A stretch of 64,000 bases of DNA from Ruegeria sp. EL01 (lineage in GTDB: Bacteria > Pseudomonadota > Alphaproteobacteria > Rhodobacterales > Rhodobacteraceae): contig NZ_OMPS01000046.1 in assembly GCF_900313035.1 (NCBI RefSeq), positions 496,001 to 560,000 on the forward strand, in the 5' to 3' direction. Shown piece by piece: positions 28,836 to 37,439 of this stretch. Position numbers and translations under genes: made by a program. How positions within the stretch are numbered: the first letter of the stretch is position 1; each line of letters opens with the position of its first letter. The notes under the pieces were generated by a model, which did no database searches, was not told the origin of the DNA, and saw only the letters and a list, made by a program, of their open reading frames with translations.

Positions 28836-29762
28836 TTAAGAGTTTACAGGCTGTGCAGAGGCACCGCCGTTATTGATAGCCCAATTGGCGTTGGTCTTGA
28901 TGCCGCCAAGCGGGAAGAAGTGTACTTTGGTGATGTTGAAATCCGGGTTAGCCGCTTTGTGGTTGGCCAGCTCGGTGATCACATCGGTCGGCTCGTAGGG
29001 CAGCAGCAGTTTAGAGACATCCATGGCACGCTTCTGCAGGACCTTCAGCGACGGACCAACACCACAGGCAATTGCGAATTTGATCAGCGTCTGCAGCTTG
29101 GCCGGACCCGCGATGCCGATATGGACCGGAATATCGATCCCTGCGTCCTTCAGGCTATCTGCCCATTTGATGATCGGCTTGGCCTCAAACGCAAACTGCG
29201 TGGCCAGAGCCATTTCTGCATCGGTGGTCTCAGAGAACTTTTGCTTCCAACGCAATGCGTCATCGACGTTTTTGGTCGAGCCATCCGGGTCGATGTCTTT
29301 GTTGCCTTCGGGATGTCCGGCAACATGCAGACGCTTGAAACCAGCCTTGTCAAAAAGACCTGTTTCCAGCAACTGCATTGAGCTGTCGAAATCACCATGC
29401 GGGTTTGTGACGCCGCCGGCCAGCAGCAAGGCCTGATCAACGCCCGCTTCGCCATTGTACATCGAGATCCAGTTTTCCAGCGTCGCCGCATCCTTGATGA
29501 TCCGCGCCGGAAAGTGCGGCATGACCGGATAACCTTCGTCGGCGATCCGCTTGGCCGTTTTGACCATATCCTCGATCGGGGTGCCTTCGATATGGGCGAT
29601 GTAGACACGCGTGCCTTCAGGCAGCAGCGCGCGGAAATCTTCGACCTTTTCAGCGGTCCGCGGCATCACCTCGATCGAATAGCCCTGCAAGAAGGCTTCG
29701 ACGGTCGGGTTTACCGGGGCCTTTTCGGCCGCATCACGTTTCTTGAAGTTCAGCAAAGCCAT
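28836..29762 (-). CDS. Divergent methylenetetrahydrofolate reductase (MetF-like)
   Basis: A 308-residue TIM-barrel MTHFR-like protein that would reduce 5,10-methylene-THF to 5-methyl-THF. SIEVMPRTAEKVEDF near residue 29 replaces the usual FEFFPPKT motif of MetF; AHIEGT, GGVTNPHG and VAGHPEG follow the family pattern. It belongs to a branch clearly unlike E. coli MetF. The ATG at 29762 is chosen because GGGAGG lies upstream at good spacing; an ATG at 29792 (ATGA overlap with the upstream stop) would add ten residues. Its product is the substrate of the methyltransferase encoded next. Confidence 0.82.
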   Translation of the reverse strand: MALLNFKKRDAAEKAPVNPTVEAFLQGYSIEVMPRTAEKVEDFRALLPEGTRVYIAHIEGTPIEDMVKTAKRIADEGYPVMPHFPARIIKDAATLENWISMYNGEAGVDQALLLAGGVTNPHGDFDSSMQLLETGLFDKAGFKRLHVAGHPEGNKDIDPDGSTKNVDDALRWKQKFSETTDAEMALATQFAFEAKPIIKWADSLKDAGIDIPVHIGIAGPAKLQTLIKFAIACGVGPSLKVLQKRAMDVSKLLLPYEPTDVITELANHKAANPDFNITKVHFFPLGGIKTNANWAINNGGASAQPVNS

Positions 29763-29788
29763 CGCGGCCTCCCATAAAGATTTTGGGC

Positions 29789-30085
29789 TCATGCCCAACC
29801 GTCATTGGCAATCAGGGTCTTGATGCGATCCTGATCGTATTCCGTTTCCAGACGCACAGCTTCCGCCTCGGCAATCTCGGCGGGGTCGCCTTCAACTGCA
29901 AACGCGGCTGCCTTACGCCATTCGGCCAGATAGGCATCACTGTCCTTGGCGTTCACCTTCATTGCGGCCCGGTCGATGGCTTGCTCGAACCGTTCCTCCA
30001 GCTGCCGCTTGGCCCCACGTCGGCCTTTGCCGACGATGACCTGAGCGGGAATGTCGCGCCAGTATACGATAGTGACGTCGGGCAT
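29789..30085 (-). CDS. Small 'virulence factor' family protein of the folate module
   Basis: A 98-residue soluble protein (VTIVYWRDIPAQVIVGKG at the N-terminus, then a charged helical part) that matches what databases call the 'virulence factor' family, a name with little functional basis. It leads the operon with the MTHFR-like and corrinoid methyltransferase genes, which suggests a role in one-carbon metabolism. AGGAGGAAT lies upstream of the ATG at 30085. A structured leader precedes it. Confidence 0.75.
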   Translation of the reverse strand: MPDVTIVYWRDIPAQVIVGKGRRGAKRQLEERFEQAIDRAAMKVNAKDSDAYLAEWRKAAAFAVEGDPAEIAEAEAVRLETEYDQDRIKTLIANDGWA

Positions 30086-30130
30086 CGCCGTGATTCCTCC
30101 TAACCAGATGGGCTGGTTCTAAACTTCAAT

Positions 30131-30191
30131 GTGGGCGTGGGTCGGTCGAATTTCGACACACGACGCTTATCCAGCGACGTTTTTTGCCCAC
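30131..30191 (-). promoter_or_regulatory. Structured leader, possible cis-regulatory RNA
   Basis: GTGGGC/GCCCAC (30186-30191 with 30131-30136) closes a region with two internal hairpins: GTCGA-type arms at 30145-30157 and CGCT/AGCG at 30164-30176. This is a three-way-junction layout 46-106 bases upstream of the folate operon's first start. I cannot assign it to a known SAM, SAH or cobalamin riboswitch class. Confidence 0.35.
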
Positions 30192-30274
30192 GACCGGATA
30201 TGGGGCTTTTAGCCAATTCCTGACAGAACACGCATATCAAAATTCTCAACGTGACTATGAAATCGGCACATAAA

Positions 30275-30309
30275 CAAAGAAAACCCCGAACGGCATCCAC
30301 CGTTCGGGG
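30275..30309 (-). terminator. Terminator of the PhoX gene
   Basis: CCCCGAACGG (30284-30293) pairs perfectly with CCGTTCGGGG (30300-30309); on the minus strand it is followed by TTTTCTTTG. It lies 23 bases beyond the stop at 30333. Confidence 0.9.
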
Positions 30310-30332
30310 TCATTTCCTAGGGCAAAACGGCG

Positions 30333-32219
30333 TTAACCGAGCAGACCACCATCATCACGCGTCACTGTGATAATCGCCGAACGCGGCACTGCATCACCGC
30401 CTTCGGGCCAATGGCTGTTGCCGTCCTCGCCTGGGTGCTGAATGCCTACAAACATGGTGCGACGATCCGGGGACCAGCTTAGACCCGTGACCTCACATTC
30501 GTTCGGGCCAACCAGAAAACGCCTGATTTCACCAGTCACCGGGTCCCCTGCCAACATCTGGTTGTTGCCCTGCCCTTCAAAGTCGCCTTCGTTAGAGTAC
30601 TTACCGTCCGTCTGGATCCACAGCAGGCCGTGGTTGTCGAACTTCAGCCCGTCGGGCGAGTTGAACATGTTTTCGGCATTGACGTTATCCGATCCACCAT
30701 ACGTATCCTGATGAACGGTTGGATTGCCAGCAAGCACATACAGATCCCAGCCGAAACCAGCGGCTGTGTGATCACCACCATCTGGACGCCAGCGCACGAT
30801 CTGGCCATAGTTATTGGCTTCACGCGGGTTCGGTCCCCCTGCGGGTGTTTCATCACCGCCTGCGTTCGGCTTTAGGCCGCGGTTCTTGTTGTTGGTGAGG
30901 CAGCAATAGACCTCGGGTGCATTCGGGTTTGCCGCAACCCATTCGGGTCGATCCATGGTGGTTCCACCGACGGCCGAGGCGCCCTGACGTGTGTGCACAC
31001 TGACTTCGGCTGCTGAAGCAAGGCCAGTTGTTTCGGGGGTCAGGTCCAGCCACTCACCCGTGCCATCATCGTTGAATTTGGCCACCGAAAGGGTGCCGTT
31101 TTCCAACAACGGGTTGGTATCCACACCAGGGGCATAAACACCGTCAGACACGAAGCGGTAAAGGAACTCGCCCCTCTCATCATCGCCCATGTAAACAACG
31201 ATGCGACCATCGTTGTTTACGACCGATTCCGCGTTTTCGTGTTTGAAACGACCCAGTGCCGTCAGCTTACGCGGTGTAGAGTTCGGGTCTGTTGGGTCGA
31301 TCTCGACAACGTAACCCGCACGGTTAGGTTCGTTGGGATCCTTGGACACATCAAAACGGTCATCGATCCTGGCCCAGCCGTAACCCCAGTCTTTGGAAGA
31401 GACGCCATACCGTTGTAGCTCAGGGCTGACCTCATGATTCTCGTCAGCGGCCGAAAAATAGCCGTTGAAGTTTTCTTCGCACGCCAAGTAGGTGCCCCAA
31501 GGCGTCATGCCATTTCCGCAGTTATTCCAAGTTCCTTTGCACGCTGTACCCGTGGGATCGGTCACCGTCTTCATCAGATCGTGACCCGCAGCGGGACCCG
31601 TTATGGTCATATCAGTTTGCGGTGTAACACGGCGGTTATAAGGGCTGTCTTTTACGATGGCCCACTTGCCATCGGTGTTGGCGATTTCGACGACGGTTAC
31701 ACCATGGGCCATCATGCCCTTGGCAACATCATCGTCAGATGCTGCCTTGGCATCAGGATTGTTACCCCAGAGAATATCGCGATTGGTGTATTCGTTGTTC
31801 ACGACTAATAGAGTATGACCGTCATGATAGAACACATCCTGACCGTCTGTGTTGTCGCCAAACGCACGTTCCTGGCTGGCTGCGGTGCCACGGGTAGCAT
31901 GGTCGAATTCAGGCGCATCAGACCACAGCGGATCCCCCCAACGCACCATGACTTCGGCTTTGTACCCCGGCGGTACAATCACTTCATCCGCAGTAGAGGT
32001 CGGAATCGCCTCAAACGAGAACCGATCCGATGCAGCGCTTGCGCCTGACGGCACAAGCGAGCCGCCAACAGCGGTGAAACTGCCCATGGCCAGAACGCCA
32101 CCCAGAAAGCCGCGACGCGACAAGGCACGTTCGACTACGCGGTCAAATTCACATTCTTCGGGTCGTGGATTTACGGCTTCGTCGAATTCATCAAAGGAAA
32201 GAGGGCGCTCATCATTCAT
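30333..32219 (-). CDS. PhoX-family (DUF839) Tat-exported phosphatase
   Basis: A 628-residue periplasmic protein. A twin-arginine signal SRRGFLGG followed by a hydrophobic stretch lies at about residues 36-60, preceded by a cytosolic acidic leader. The mature part is the DUF839/PhoX beta-propeller type (VVNNEYTNRD, YLACEENFNGYF, IQHPGEDG). PhoX enzymes are Ca/Fe-dependent alkaline phosphatases common in marine bacteria. The ATG at 32219 is chosen because the frame further upstream (to 32558) overlaps the divergent ppx gene and is unlike the family. A possible Pho box lies at 32295. Confidence 0.88.
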   Translation of the reverse strand: MNDERPLSFDEFDEAVNPRPEECEFDRVVERALSRRGFLGGVLAMGSFTAVGGSLVPSGASAASDRFSFEAIPTSTADEVIVPPGYKAEVMVRWGDPLWSDAPEFDHATRGTAASQERAFGDNTDGQDVFYHDGHTLLVVNNEYTNRDILWGNNPDAKAASDDDVAKGMMAHGVTVVEIANTDGKWAIVKDSPYNRRVTPQTDMTITGPAAGHDLMKTVTDPTGTACKGTWNNCGNGMTPWGTYLACEENFNGYFSAADENHEVSPELQRYGVSSKDWGYGWARIDDRFDVSKDPNEPNRAGYVVEIDPTDPNSTPRKLTALGRFKHENAESVVNNDGRIVVYMGDDERGEFLYRFVSDGVYAPGVDTNPLLENGTLSVAKFNDDGTGEWLDLTPETTGLASAAEVSVHTRQGASAVGGTTMDRPEWVAANPNAPEVYCCLTNNKNRGLKPNAGGDETPAGGPNPREANNYGQIVRWRPDGGDHTAAGFGWDLYVLAGNPTVHQDTYGGSDNVNAENMFNSPDGLKFDNHGLLWIQTDGKYSNEGDFEGQGNNQMLAGDPVTGEIRRFLVGPNECEVTGLSWSPDRRTMFVGIQHPGEDGNSHWPEGGDAVPRSAIITVTRDDGGLLG

Positions 32220-32294
32220 GGCAGACTCCGTATCTGGCTGTAAGCTGGTAGAGAATCCCGCAATGGGTTTCGACCAATCAGGTCGCATCCCAGT

Positions 32295-32312
32295 ATGAAC
32301 CGCATGTGACAG
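32295..32312 (-). promoter_or_regulatory. Possible PhoB binding site upstream of the PhoX gene
   Basis: On the minus strand CTGTCAC, four bases, then GGTTCAT resembles the 11-base-spaced Pho box repeats (CTGTCAT consensus). The first half is a good match, the second only 4 of 7. Confidence 0.35.
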
Positions 32313-32399
32313 TTGCGTTAAATTCAAAATTGAAATCGCTTGCACGTCGGCGAAGCGCCGCCTAGGGTCGGGGTAACTTGAAAATCGGAGGGCGTGACG

Positions 32400-33512
32400 A
32401 TGGCGCCCAAGCGTCCCAAAGGTGCGGGCGCGTTCCCGAAAGCGGTTGAAAGCCCCGCGCCGGCAAGACCCGATCCAGATGCACTGTATGCGGCGTTGGA
32501 TTTGGGGACAAATAGCTGCCGCATGTTGATAGCCCAGCCCAAGGCAAGCGGGTTCCATGTGGTAGACAGCTTCTCCAAGTCCGTGCAGTTGGGTGCCGGG
32601 CTGGAACGCACCGGGCGACTGTCACGGGCGTCGATGGCGCGTACCGTACAGGCCCTTCGGATTTGCCAGCAAAAGCTAAAGCGCAACAAGGTCAAACGGA
32701 TGCGTCTGGTCGCGACCGAGGCGTGCCGACGAGCGAAGAATTCGCGTGATTTCATCCGACAAGTGAAACGTGAAACCGGCCTGACACTTGAAATCATCCA
32801 GCCCGAGGAAGAAGCCCGTCTGGCCGTCATCTCATGCGCGCCGTTGGTTTCGACCAAGACCGAACAATTGCTGGTCGTGGACATTGGTGGCGGATCGACG
32901 GAGCTGGTGTGGATTGATATCTCATCTATCGCGCGCCGGGATCGCCCGGCAGCGATCATGCGGTTGCATAACGGGTTCCACACCGCCGATAGCCCCTTTC
33001 CTGCCGCCAAAGTCGTGGATTGGATCAGCGTGCCACTTGGTGTTGCAACCCTGCGGGATCAGTTCCATGACGTCGAGGATGACTCGGCCCGGTTTGCCTT
33101 GATGAGTTGGTTCTTTGAAGAAAACCTGGCCGATTTTGCACCGTACAAAGACGAGCAGGCCCGCGAAGGGTTTCAGATCGTTGGCACCAGCGGCACTGTG
33201 ACGACGGTTGCGGCGTCGCATCTGGGTCTGAAACGCTATGACCGAACCAAAGTCGACGGGTTGCGCATGACCAGCGATCAGATTGACAAAGTCATACGTG
33301 GCTATCTAGAACTCGGTCCTCATGGGCGCCGCCGCGATCCGCGCATTGGTGATGACCGGCAGGCCCTGATCATGTCTGGCTCGGCCATTTTGCAGGCACT
33401 GCTGCGCTGCTGGCCCACCGACCGCCTTTCCGTGGCGGACCGGGGGCTGCGCGAAGGTCTGCTTTATGCGCAGATGAGTGCGGACGGCGTATTGGAAGAC
33501 GGACCGTTTTGA
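32400..33512 (+). CDS. Exopolyphosphatase / GppA-type phosphatase
   Basis: A 370-residue ASKHA-fold Ppx/GppA protein that would hydrolyse polyphosphate or pppGpp. Phosphate motifs [15 protein letters not shown] (about 27-41) and [15 protein letters not shown] (about 160-174) are intact. It lacks the C-terminal HD domain of long Ppx, so is the short form; Ppx versus GppA cannot be separated. ATG at 32400 is chosen with GGAGG eight bases upstream; a GTG at 32394 is too close. Its stop overlaps the next start (TGATG). Confidence 0.9.
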   Translation: MAPKRPKGAGAFPKAVESPAPARPDPDALYAALDLGTNSCRMLIAQPKASGFHVVDSFSKSVQLGAGLERTGRLSRASMARTVQALRICQQKLKRNKVKRMRLVATEACRRAKNSRDFIRQVKRETGLTLEIIQPEEEARLAVISCAPLVSTKTEQLLVVDIGGGSTELVWIDISSIARRDRPAAIMRLHNGFHTADSPFPAAKVVDWISVPLGVATLRDQFHDVEDDSARFALMSWFFEENLADFAPYKDEQAREGFQIVGTSGTVTTVAASHLGLKRYDRTKVDGLRMTSDQIDKVIRGYLELGPHGRRRDPRIGDDRQALIMSGSAILQALLRCWPTDRLSVADRGLREGLLYAQMSADGVLEDGPF

Positions 33513-34228
33513 TGGCGAAGACACCAACTGGTAAGAACACCTCGGGTCGCGGACAACGCGATCTGAAGGTGCAAGTGAAAACGGCCCGCGGGCGCAAGCT
33601 CAGCTCGACCCGCTGGTTGCAGCGGCAGTTGAACGATCCCTATGTGAAGCGGGCGCAGACCGAAGGCTATCGGGGACGCGCAGCGTTCAAGATACTAGAA
33701 CTGGATGAGAAATTTCGGTTTCTTGTGCCAGGCGCACGGGTGGTTGATCTGGGTTGTGCCCCCGGCGGCTGGTGTCAGGTTGCCGTCAAACGCGTCAACG
33801 CGCTGGGCGAGAAATCCGGCAAGAAAATCGGCACGGTTTTGGGTATCGACATGCAAGAAGTTGAGCCGGTCGCCGGGGCTGAGATTCATGTGTTGGATTT
33901 TTTGGAAGACGATGCCGATGAAAAAGTCAAAGAGTGGATGGGTGGCAAGGCCGATGTCGTGATATCCGACATGGCGGCGTCTTCATCGGGGCACAAGCAG
34001 ACAGATCACTTACGGATCATGACCCTGTGCGAAACGGCAGCCTACTTTGCATTCGACGTTTTAGAAGAAGGCGGAACCTTTGTTGCAAAAGTTCTGGCCG
34101 GGGGCGCCGAAGGTGACCTGCAGAAACTGTTGAAACAGAAGTTTGACAAGGTGGCCAATGTGAAACCACCGGCATCCCGTTCGGACAGTTCGGAGAAATT
34201 TGTTGTCGCAACCGGGTTCCGTGGCTGA
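33512..34228 (+). CDS. rlmE: 23S rRNA 2'-O-methyltransferase RlmE (FtsJ/RrmJ)
   Basis: A 238-residue SAM-dependent enzyme that methylates the 2'-O of U2552 in 23S rRNA. SAM motif [15 protein letters not shown] and the K-D-K-E tetrad are visible ([33 protein letters not shown]). The N-terminal basic extension of about 30 residues is common in alphaproteobacteria. Start ATG at 33512 shares one base with the ppx stop, so the two are co-translated. Confidence 0.95.
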   Translation: MAKTPTGKNTSGRGQRDLKVQVKTARGRKLSSTRWLQRQLNDPYVKRAQTEGYRGRAAFKILELDEKFRFLVPGARVVDLGCAPGGWCQVAVKRVNALGEKSGKKIGTVLGIDMQEVEPVAGAEIHVLDFLEDDADEKVKEWMGGKADVVISDMAASSSGHKQTDHLRIMTLCETAAYFAFDVLEEGGTFVAKVLAGGAEGDLQKLLKQKFDKVANVKPPASRSDSSEKFVVATGFRG

Positions 34229-34230
34229 GA

Positions 34231-34404
34231 TCAGTCTTCGAGAGCGATATGATCTTTGGCCAGGCGCGGTTCGCGCCATGACGCCGTGGCCATACCCTGC
34301 AACATCAGCGCCTCACCATGGTTCAGATAAACAGGTTTTCTATCGCGCAACTCGGCAATCCGCTGATCAAGCGAAACCTTCTGCTTCGTCGTTTTATCCG
34401 ACAT
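34231..34404 (-). CDS. 57-residue conserved-looking protein of unknown function
   Basis: ATG at 34404 to TGA at 34231 encodes 57 residues: a charged N-terminus (MSDKTTKQKVSLDQRIAELR), a middle with YLNHGEALMLQGMAT, and an acidic end. AAAGGTG lies upstream at proper spacing. No signal peptide or membrane helix and no domain I recognise. It is convergent with rlmE, two bases apart. Codon use resembles neighbouring genes, which supports it as real. Confidence 0.65.
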   Translation of the reverse strand: MSDKTTKQKVSLDQRIAELRDRKPVYLNHGEALMLQGMATASWREPRLAKDHIALED

Positions 34405-34485
34405 TGGTCACCTTTAAACACATTCAGAGCATCACCCTGCCCTGAAGCGTAACCATCAAATCTGCCGGGAAAATGGCCTAATACA

Positions 34486-34499
34486 GGCACCATGGTGCC
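34486..34499 (-). terminator. Perfect 14-bp palindrome just past the octaheme gene stop
   Basis: GGCACCATGGTGCC can fold as a GGCAC/GTGCC hairpin with a CATG loop, starting four bases past the stop at 34503. The tail (TGTATTAGG) lacks a clean U-run, so termination is only possible. Confidence 0.4.
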
Positions 34500-34502
34500 G
34501 TG

Positions 34503-36404
34503 TCAGGGTTCAAGTTGCGTCGACAATTGCAGCAAGTTTGGGTCTTGTGGCAACCAGTCCAAGGCTTCCCGCAACACCTCGCGGGCAGCATCCGGCCCGC
34601 GATTTATCTGTGCCAGCTGCACCAACATGGGCCAGGCTCCGTCCCGTTGCGGGTCCAGTGTGACAACCTCGCGGAACGCCTGCTCGGCCGCCAGGGCATT
34701 CCGGAAGGTCAACGCCATACCCCCCAGCACCAGATGGGTTTCCGGGAAATCCAGCCGGTTTGAAATCGCATTTTGCCATTCGGCCATGCTCTGACCTGCC
34801 ATTGCTTGCTGATCAGGTGACAGCACCTGCGTTGGAATGTTCAGGAACTCTTTAGCAGCCGAGATGCGTACATTTCGGATTGGGTCCGACAGCAATGGTT
34901 CGAGCCGCTGAACCTGCTCGGACAAATTTGCGGACCTTTGCAAAACCGCGGCATTGGCGCGAATCAACGGATCGCTTTCTTTCAGCAAAGGTGCGGTTGC
35001 CGTGGCGATCTCCGGCGAACCAAAGGGCTGCAAAAGGTAAGCCGCTGTTGCGCGAACTATTCCCGGCAGGGAAGGATCGATGGCCAGGGCAACAAGCCCC
35101 TCGGGGCTTTCAAGCTGTCCCGCCATGGCGGGGGCAAATACTGTCCCATAGTGCGCGCGCCGCTGTCGAGATTCAGGGAACCAGCCCTCAATGTAAGCGG
35201 CAGCCCAGACCTGATCTTCGCCTTGGTGGCAATCCGTGCACGCATCCTGCCCAAGGCCCAGATCGGGGCGCGGTATGCGGAAACTATGATCGCGCCGACC
35301 GTCGACGCCCATGTAGACCCGCTCGATCATGTGGCAGCTTTTGCACTGAGCACCGTCGCTCCCTTCCGGATGCTGGTGATGCGCCGTTGTGTCGTAGTCT
35401 TGAGTCGTCAAAGTAGGAAAGTCGGGGTTACCGACCGCGGAATGGCACTGCGTGCAAATGCCATTGCCTTCGGCTTTCAACGTGGCGCTGTGCGGTTCAT
35501 GGCAATTCATGCACCCAACACCGCGGGCATACATCTTCGACTGCAGGAATGATCCGTAGACATAGACTTCATCCAGTATCTGCCCGTCCGGGTGATACAG
35601 ACCTGGCCGAAGCAACGCGAGATTATAGGCATCATGGTAAGGCGTGCCGGGGAGCGGATTTCCACCCTCGTGCGCCTCACGGCGCGAATGACACCCGGCG
35701 CATTGTTGAATTTCGGCCTCTGTCTGCCCCCTGCCCCAACGCATCAAAAACCCCGTTTCACTCAGATCGTCAGCCGCGCCTTGCCCGCCCGCCCAGTCGA
35801 TATGTGCTGAGCCCGGACCATGACAGGCCTCACACCCAACCCCAATTTCAGTTTGCTGAGATTGGTAGCTCCGCGTTTCTGGATCGTAGTTTTTCTCGTA
35901 CCCTGTCGCATGGCATTCGGCGCAGCGCGCATTCCAGTTTTTGTACGGGCCCGTCCAATGCAACCCGTCATCTGGTGGCAGGTCTTCATCAGGATACAGG
36001 TGGAACCACCTTTTGGCTTCGGTATCCCAAACCACGTCGAAACTTTGCAATCGACCCGGTTTGGTTTCGAACAGGTATTGCTGCAACGGCGTGACACCGA
36101 CAACTGAGTGAACAGTGTGCTCGGTAGTTGTTCCATCTTTCTCTGTAACCCGGGCGATATAGTCTTCTGCTTCGCGTGTGAACGCCACCGACATTCCGTC
36201 ATGTTCAAACCGTGTGCCGTCGAAGTCAGCGACTATTGAGCCTTCATTGACCGTCGTCCAAGCCAGAGCATGATGAGACGTGGCCCAAGCCTCGGTTTCG
36301 GCCTGATGGCAGTCCGAGCATTGCTCCGATCCGACGTAATCTGGGGTCTGGGCGTTGGCGAAAGCGGGAATTTGTAAGCACAAGGCAAGCGCCACCCGCC
36401 TCAT
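34503..36404 (-). CDS. Exported octaheme cytochrome c with helical-repeat C-terminus
   Basis: A 633-residue periplasmic protein: signal peptide about 1-18, then eight CXXCH heme sites (CSDCH at 29, then CAECH, CEACH, CAGCH, CMNCH, CTQCH, CKSCH, CTDCH). A C-terminal third of HEAT/TPR-like helices follows (about 430-633). Many free histidines could serve as distal ligands. The arrangement resembles multiheme 'tetratricopeptide' cytochromes; whether it reduces a nitrogen or sulfur compound or relays electrons is not clear. Its start overlaps the upstream YihY stop by four bases (ATGA). Confidence 0.85.
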   Translation of the reverse strand: MRRVALALCLQIPAFANAQTPDYVGSEQCSDCHQAETEAWATSHHALAWTTVNEGSIVADFDGTRFEHDGMSVAFTREAEDYIARVTEKDGTTTEHTVHSVVGVTPLQQYLFETKPGRLQSFDVVWDTEAKRWFHLYPDEDLPPDDGLHWTGPYKNWNARCAECHATGYEKNYDPETRSYQSQQTEIGVGCEACHGPGSAHIDWAGGQGAADDLSETGFLMRWGRGQTEAEIQQCAGCHSRREAHEGGNPLPGTPYHDAYNLALLRPGLYHPDGQILDEVYVYGSFLQSKMYARGVGCMNCHEPHSATLKAEGNGICTQCHSAVGNPDFPTLTTQDYDTTAHHQHPEGSDGAQCKSCHMIERVYMGVDGRRDHSFRIPRPDLGLGQDACTDCHQGEDQVWAAAYIEGWFPESRQRRAHYGTVFAPAMAGQLESPEGLVALAIDPSLPGIVRATAAYLLQPFGSPEIATATAPLLKESDPLIRANAAVLQRSANLSEQVQRLEPLLSDPIRNVRISAAKEFLNIPTQVLSPDQQAMAGQSMAEWQNAISNRLDFPETHLVLGGMALTFRNALAAEQAFREVVTLDPQRDGAWPMLVQLAQINRGPDAAREVLREALDWLPQDPNLLQLSTQLEP

Positions 36405-37267
36405 GAGGCATCTTCCTTGGCTTTGTCGCGCAATGCGATCAGGGCGCCGTTATATTCCGCCCCAAGGATCAGCATGGCGGCACAAAGGTAAAGAAAGATC
36501 AAAGCCGCCATGGCACCTGCCAGACCTGCGTAGGTGGCGCTGTAGGTGGCGAATTGGGCGATATAGATAGAGAAAACCCATCCTCCGGTCGCCCACAGGA
36601 CCAAGGTCAAAAGGACCCCTGGGAGGATCTGTGTCAGTCGATGTCGCCGCGTTGGCAGGATCAAATGGGCCAGAAGAACGGTTCCCACCGGGACAGCCAC
36701 GGTGAACGTCCATCGCAACCTGTCCACGGACAGCCAATCAGACACATTCACAGCCGTTTTGTCTGAAACCAGCTGAGTGTAGACTGGCAAGACGACTTCA
36801 AACGCTGCGATCGCAAGAATCGCGGCGCCGCCCATAATGACCAACGCCAAGCACAAAAGCCGCGTTTTCCAGAACGGCCAGTGGTCATAGTCGTGATAGG
36901 CTTGGTTTATTGCGACCCGCACCGCAGCAACCCCGTTTGAAGCAAAATAAACTGCCAGCAATCCCCCCAGCGTGATCACGCCAGACCCTGATCCAGCCAG
37001 AACTGCGCGTAGCTCGGAAATGATCGGGTCGGCGACATCCTTTGGCCAGGCGCCAAAGATCAGATCGATCAGTTCATCCGTCGCGTATCCCTGGGACAAG
37101 GCACCGGCCAAAGCCACCGTAAACAGGACAAAGGGAAACAGTGCCATCATCAGCGACATGGCGACATGGCTGCTCATGACGAAGCCGTTCTTGGCGTTAA
37201 AGCGACGAATGGCCATCCACAACGCTTGCACGGGAAGACCAACCGAGGGAATCACATTTCCGGTCAT
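36401..37267 (-). CDS. YihY/BrkB-family inner-membrane protein
   Basis: A 288-residue protein with about six transmembrane helices. The pattern of the YihY family is clear: AFNAKNGFVMSSHVAMS-like first loop, a conserved Gly-rich GVITLGGLLAVYFASNGV helix (about 95-112), and the C-terminal SATYAGLAGAMAALIFLYLCA. Old names (ribonuclease BN) are misassignments; function is unknown. Co-translated with the octaheme cytochrome through an ATGA overlap. It is divergent from the AI-2E-family gene. Confidence 0.88.
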   Translation of the reverse strand: MTGNVIPSVGLPVQALWMAIRRFNAKNGFVMSSHVAMSLMMALFPFVLFTVALAGALSQGYATDELIDLIFGAWPKDVADPIISELRAVLAGSGSGVITLGGLLAVYFASNGVAAVRVAINQAYHDYDHWPFWKTRLLCLALVIMGGAAILAIAAFEVVLPVYTQLVSDKTAVNVSDWLSVDRLRWTFTVAVPVGTVLLAHLILPTRRHRLTQILPGVLLTLVLWATGGWVFSIYIAQFATYSATYAGLAGAMAALIFLYLCAAMLILGAEYNGALIALRDKAKEDAS

Positions 37268-37439
37268 GATCTGACCCTATCGCGACACCCCAAAACACAG
37301 AACCCGTCAAACGCGTCACGCGGCAATAATCGACCCGACAAATATCTGACCGCATTGCATAAACTCAATTGCTTGTGCAGGATCAGGTAATCTACGCATC
37401 TTTTCACAGCGCAACGCCGCTCGCATTTCAGGGATCTGG

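Noticed and set aside
32220..32558. N-terminal extension of the PhoX gene
   Set aside because: Overlaps ppx on the other strand, contains the promoter region and lies before the Tat signal.
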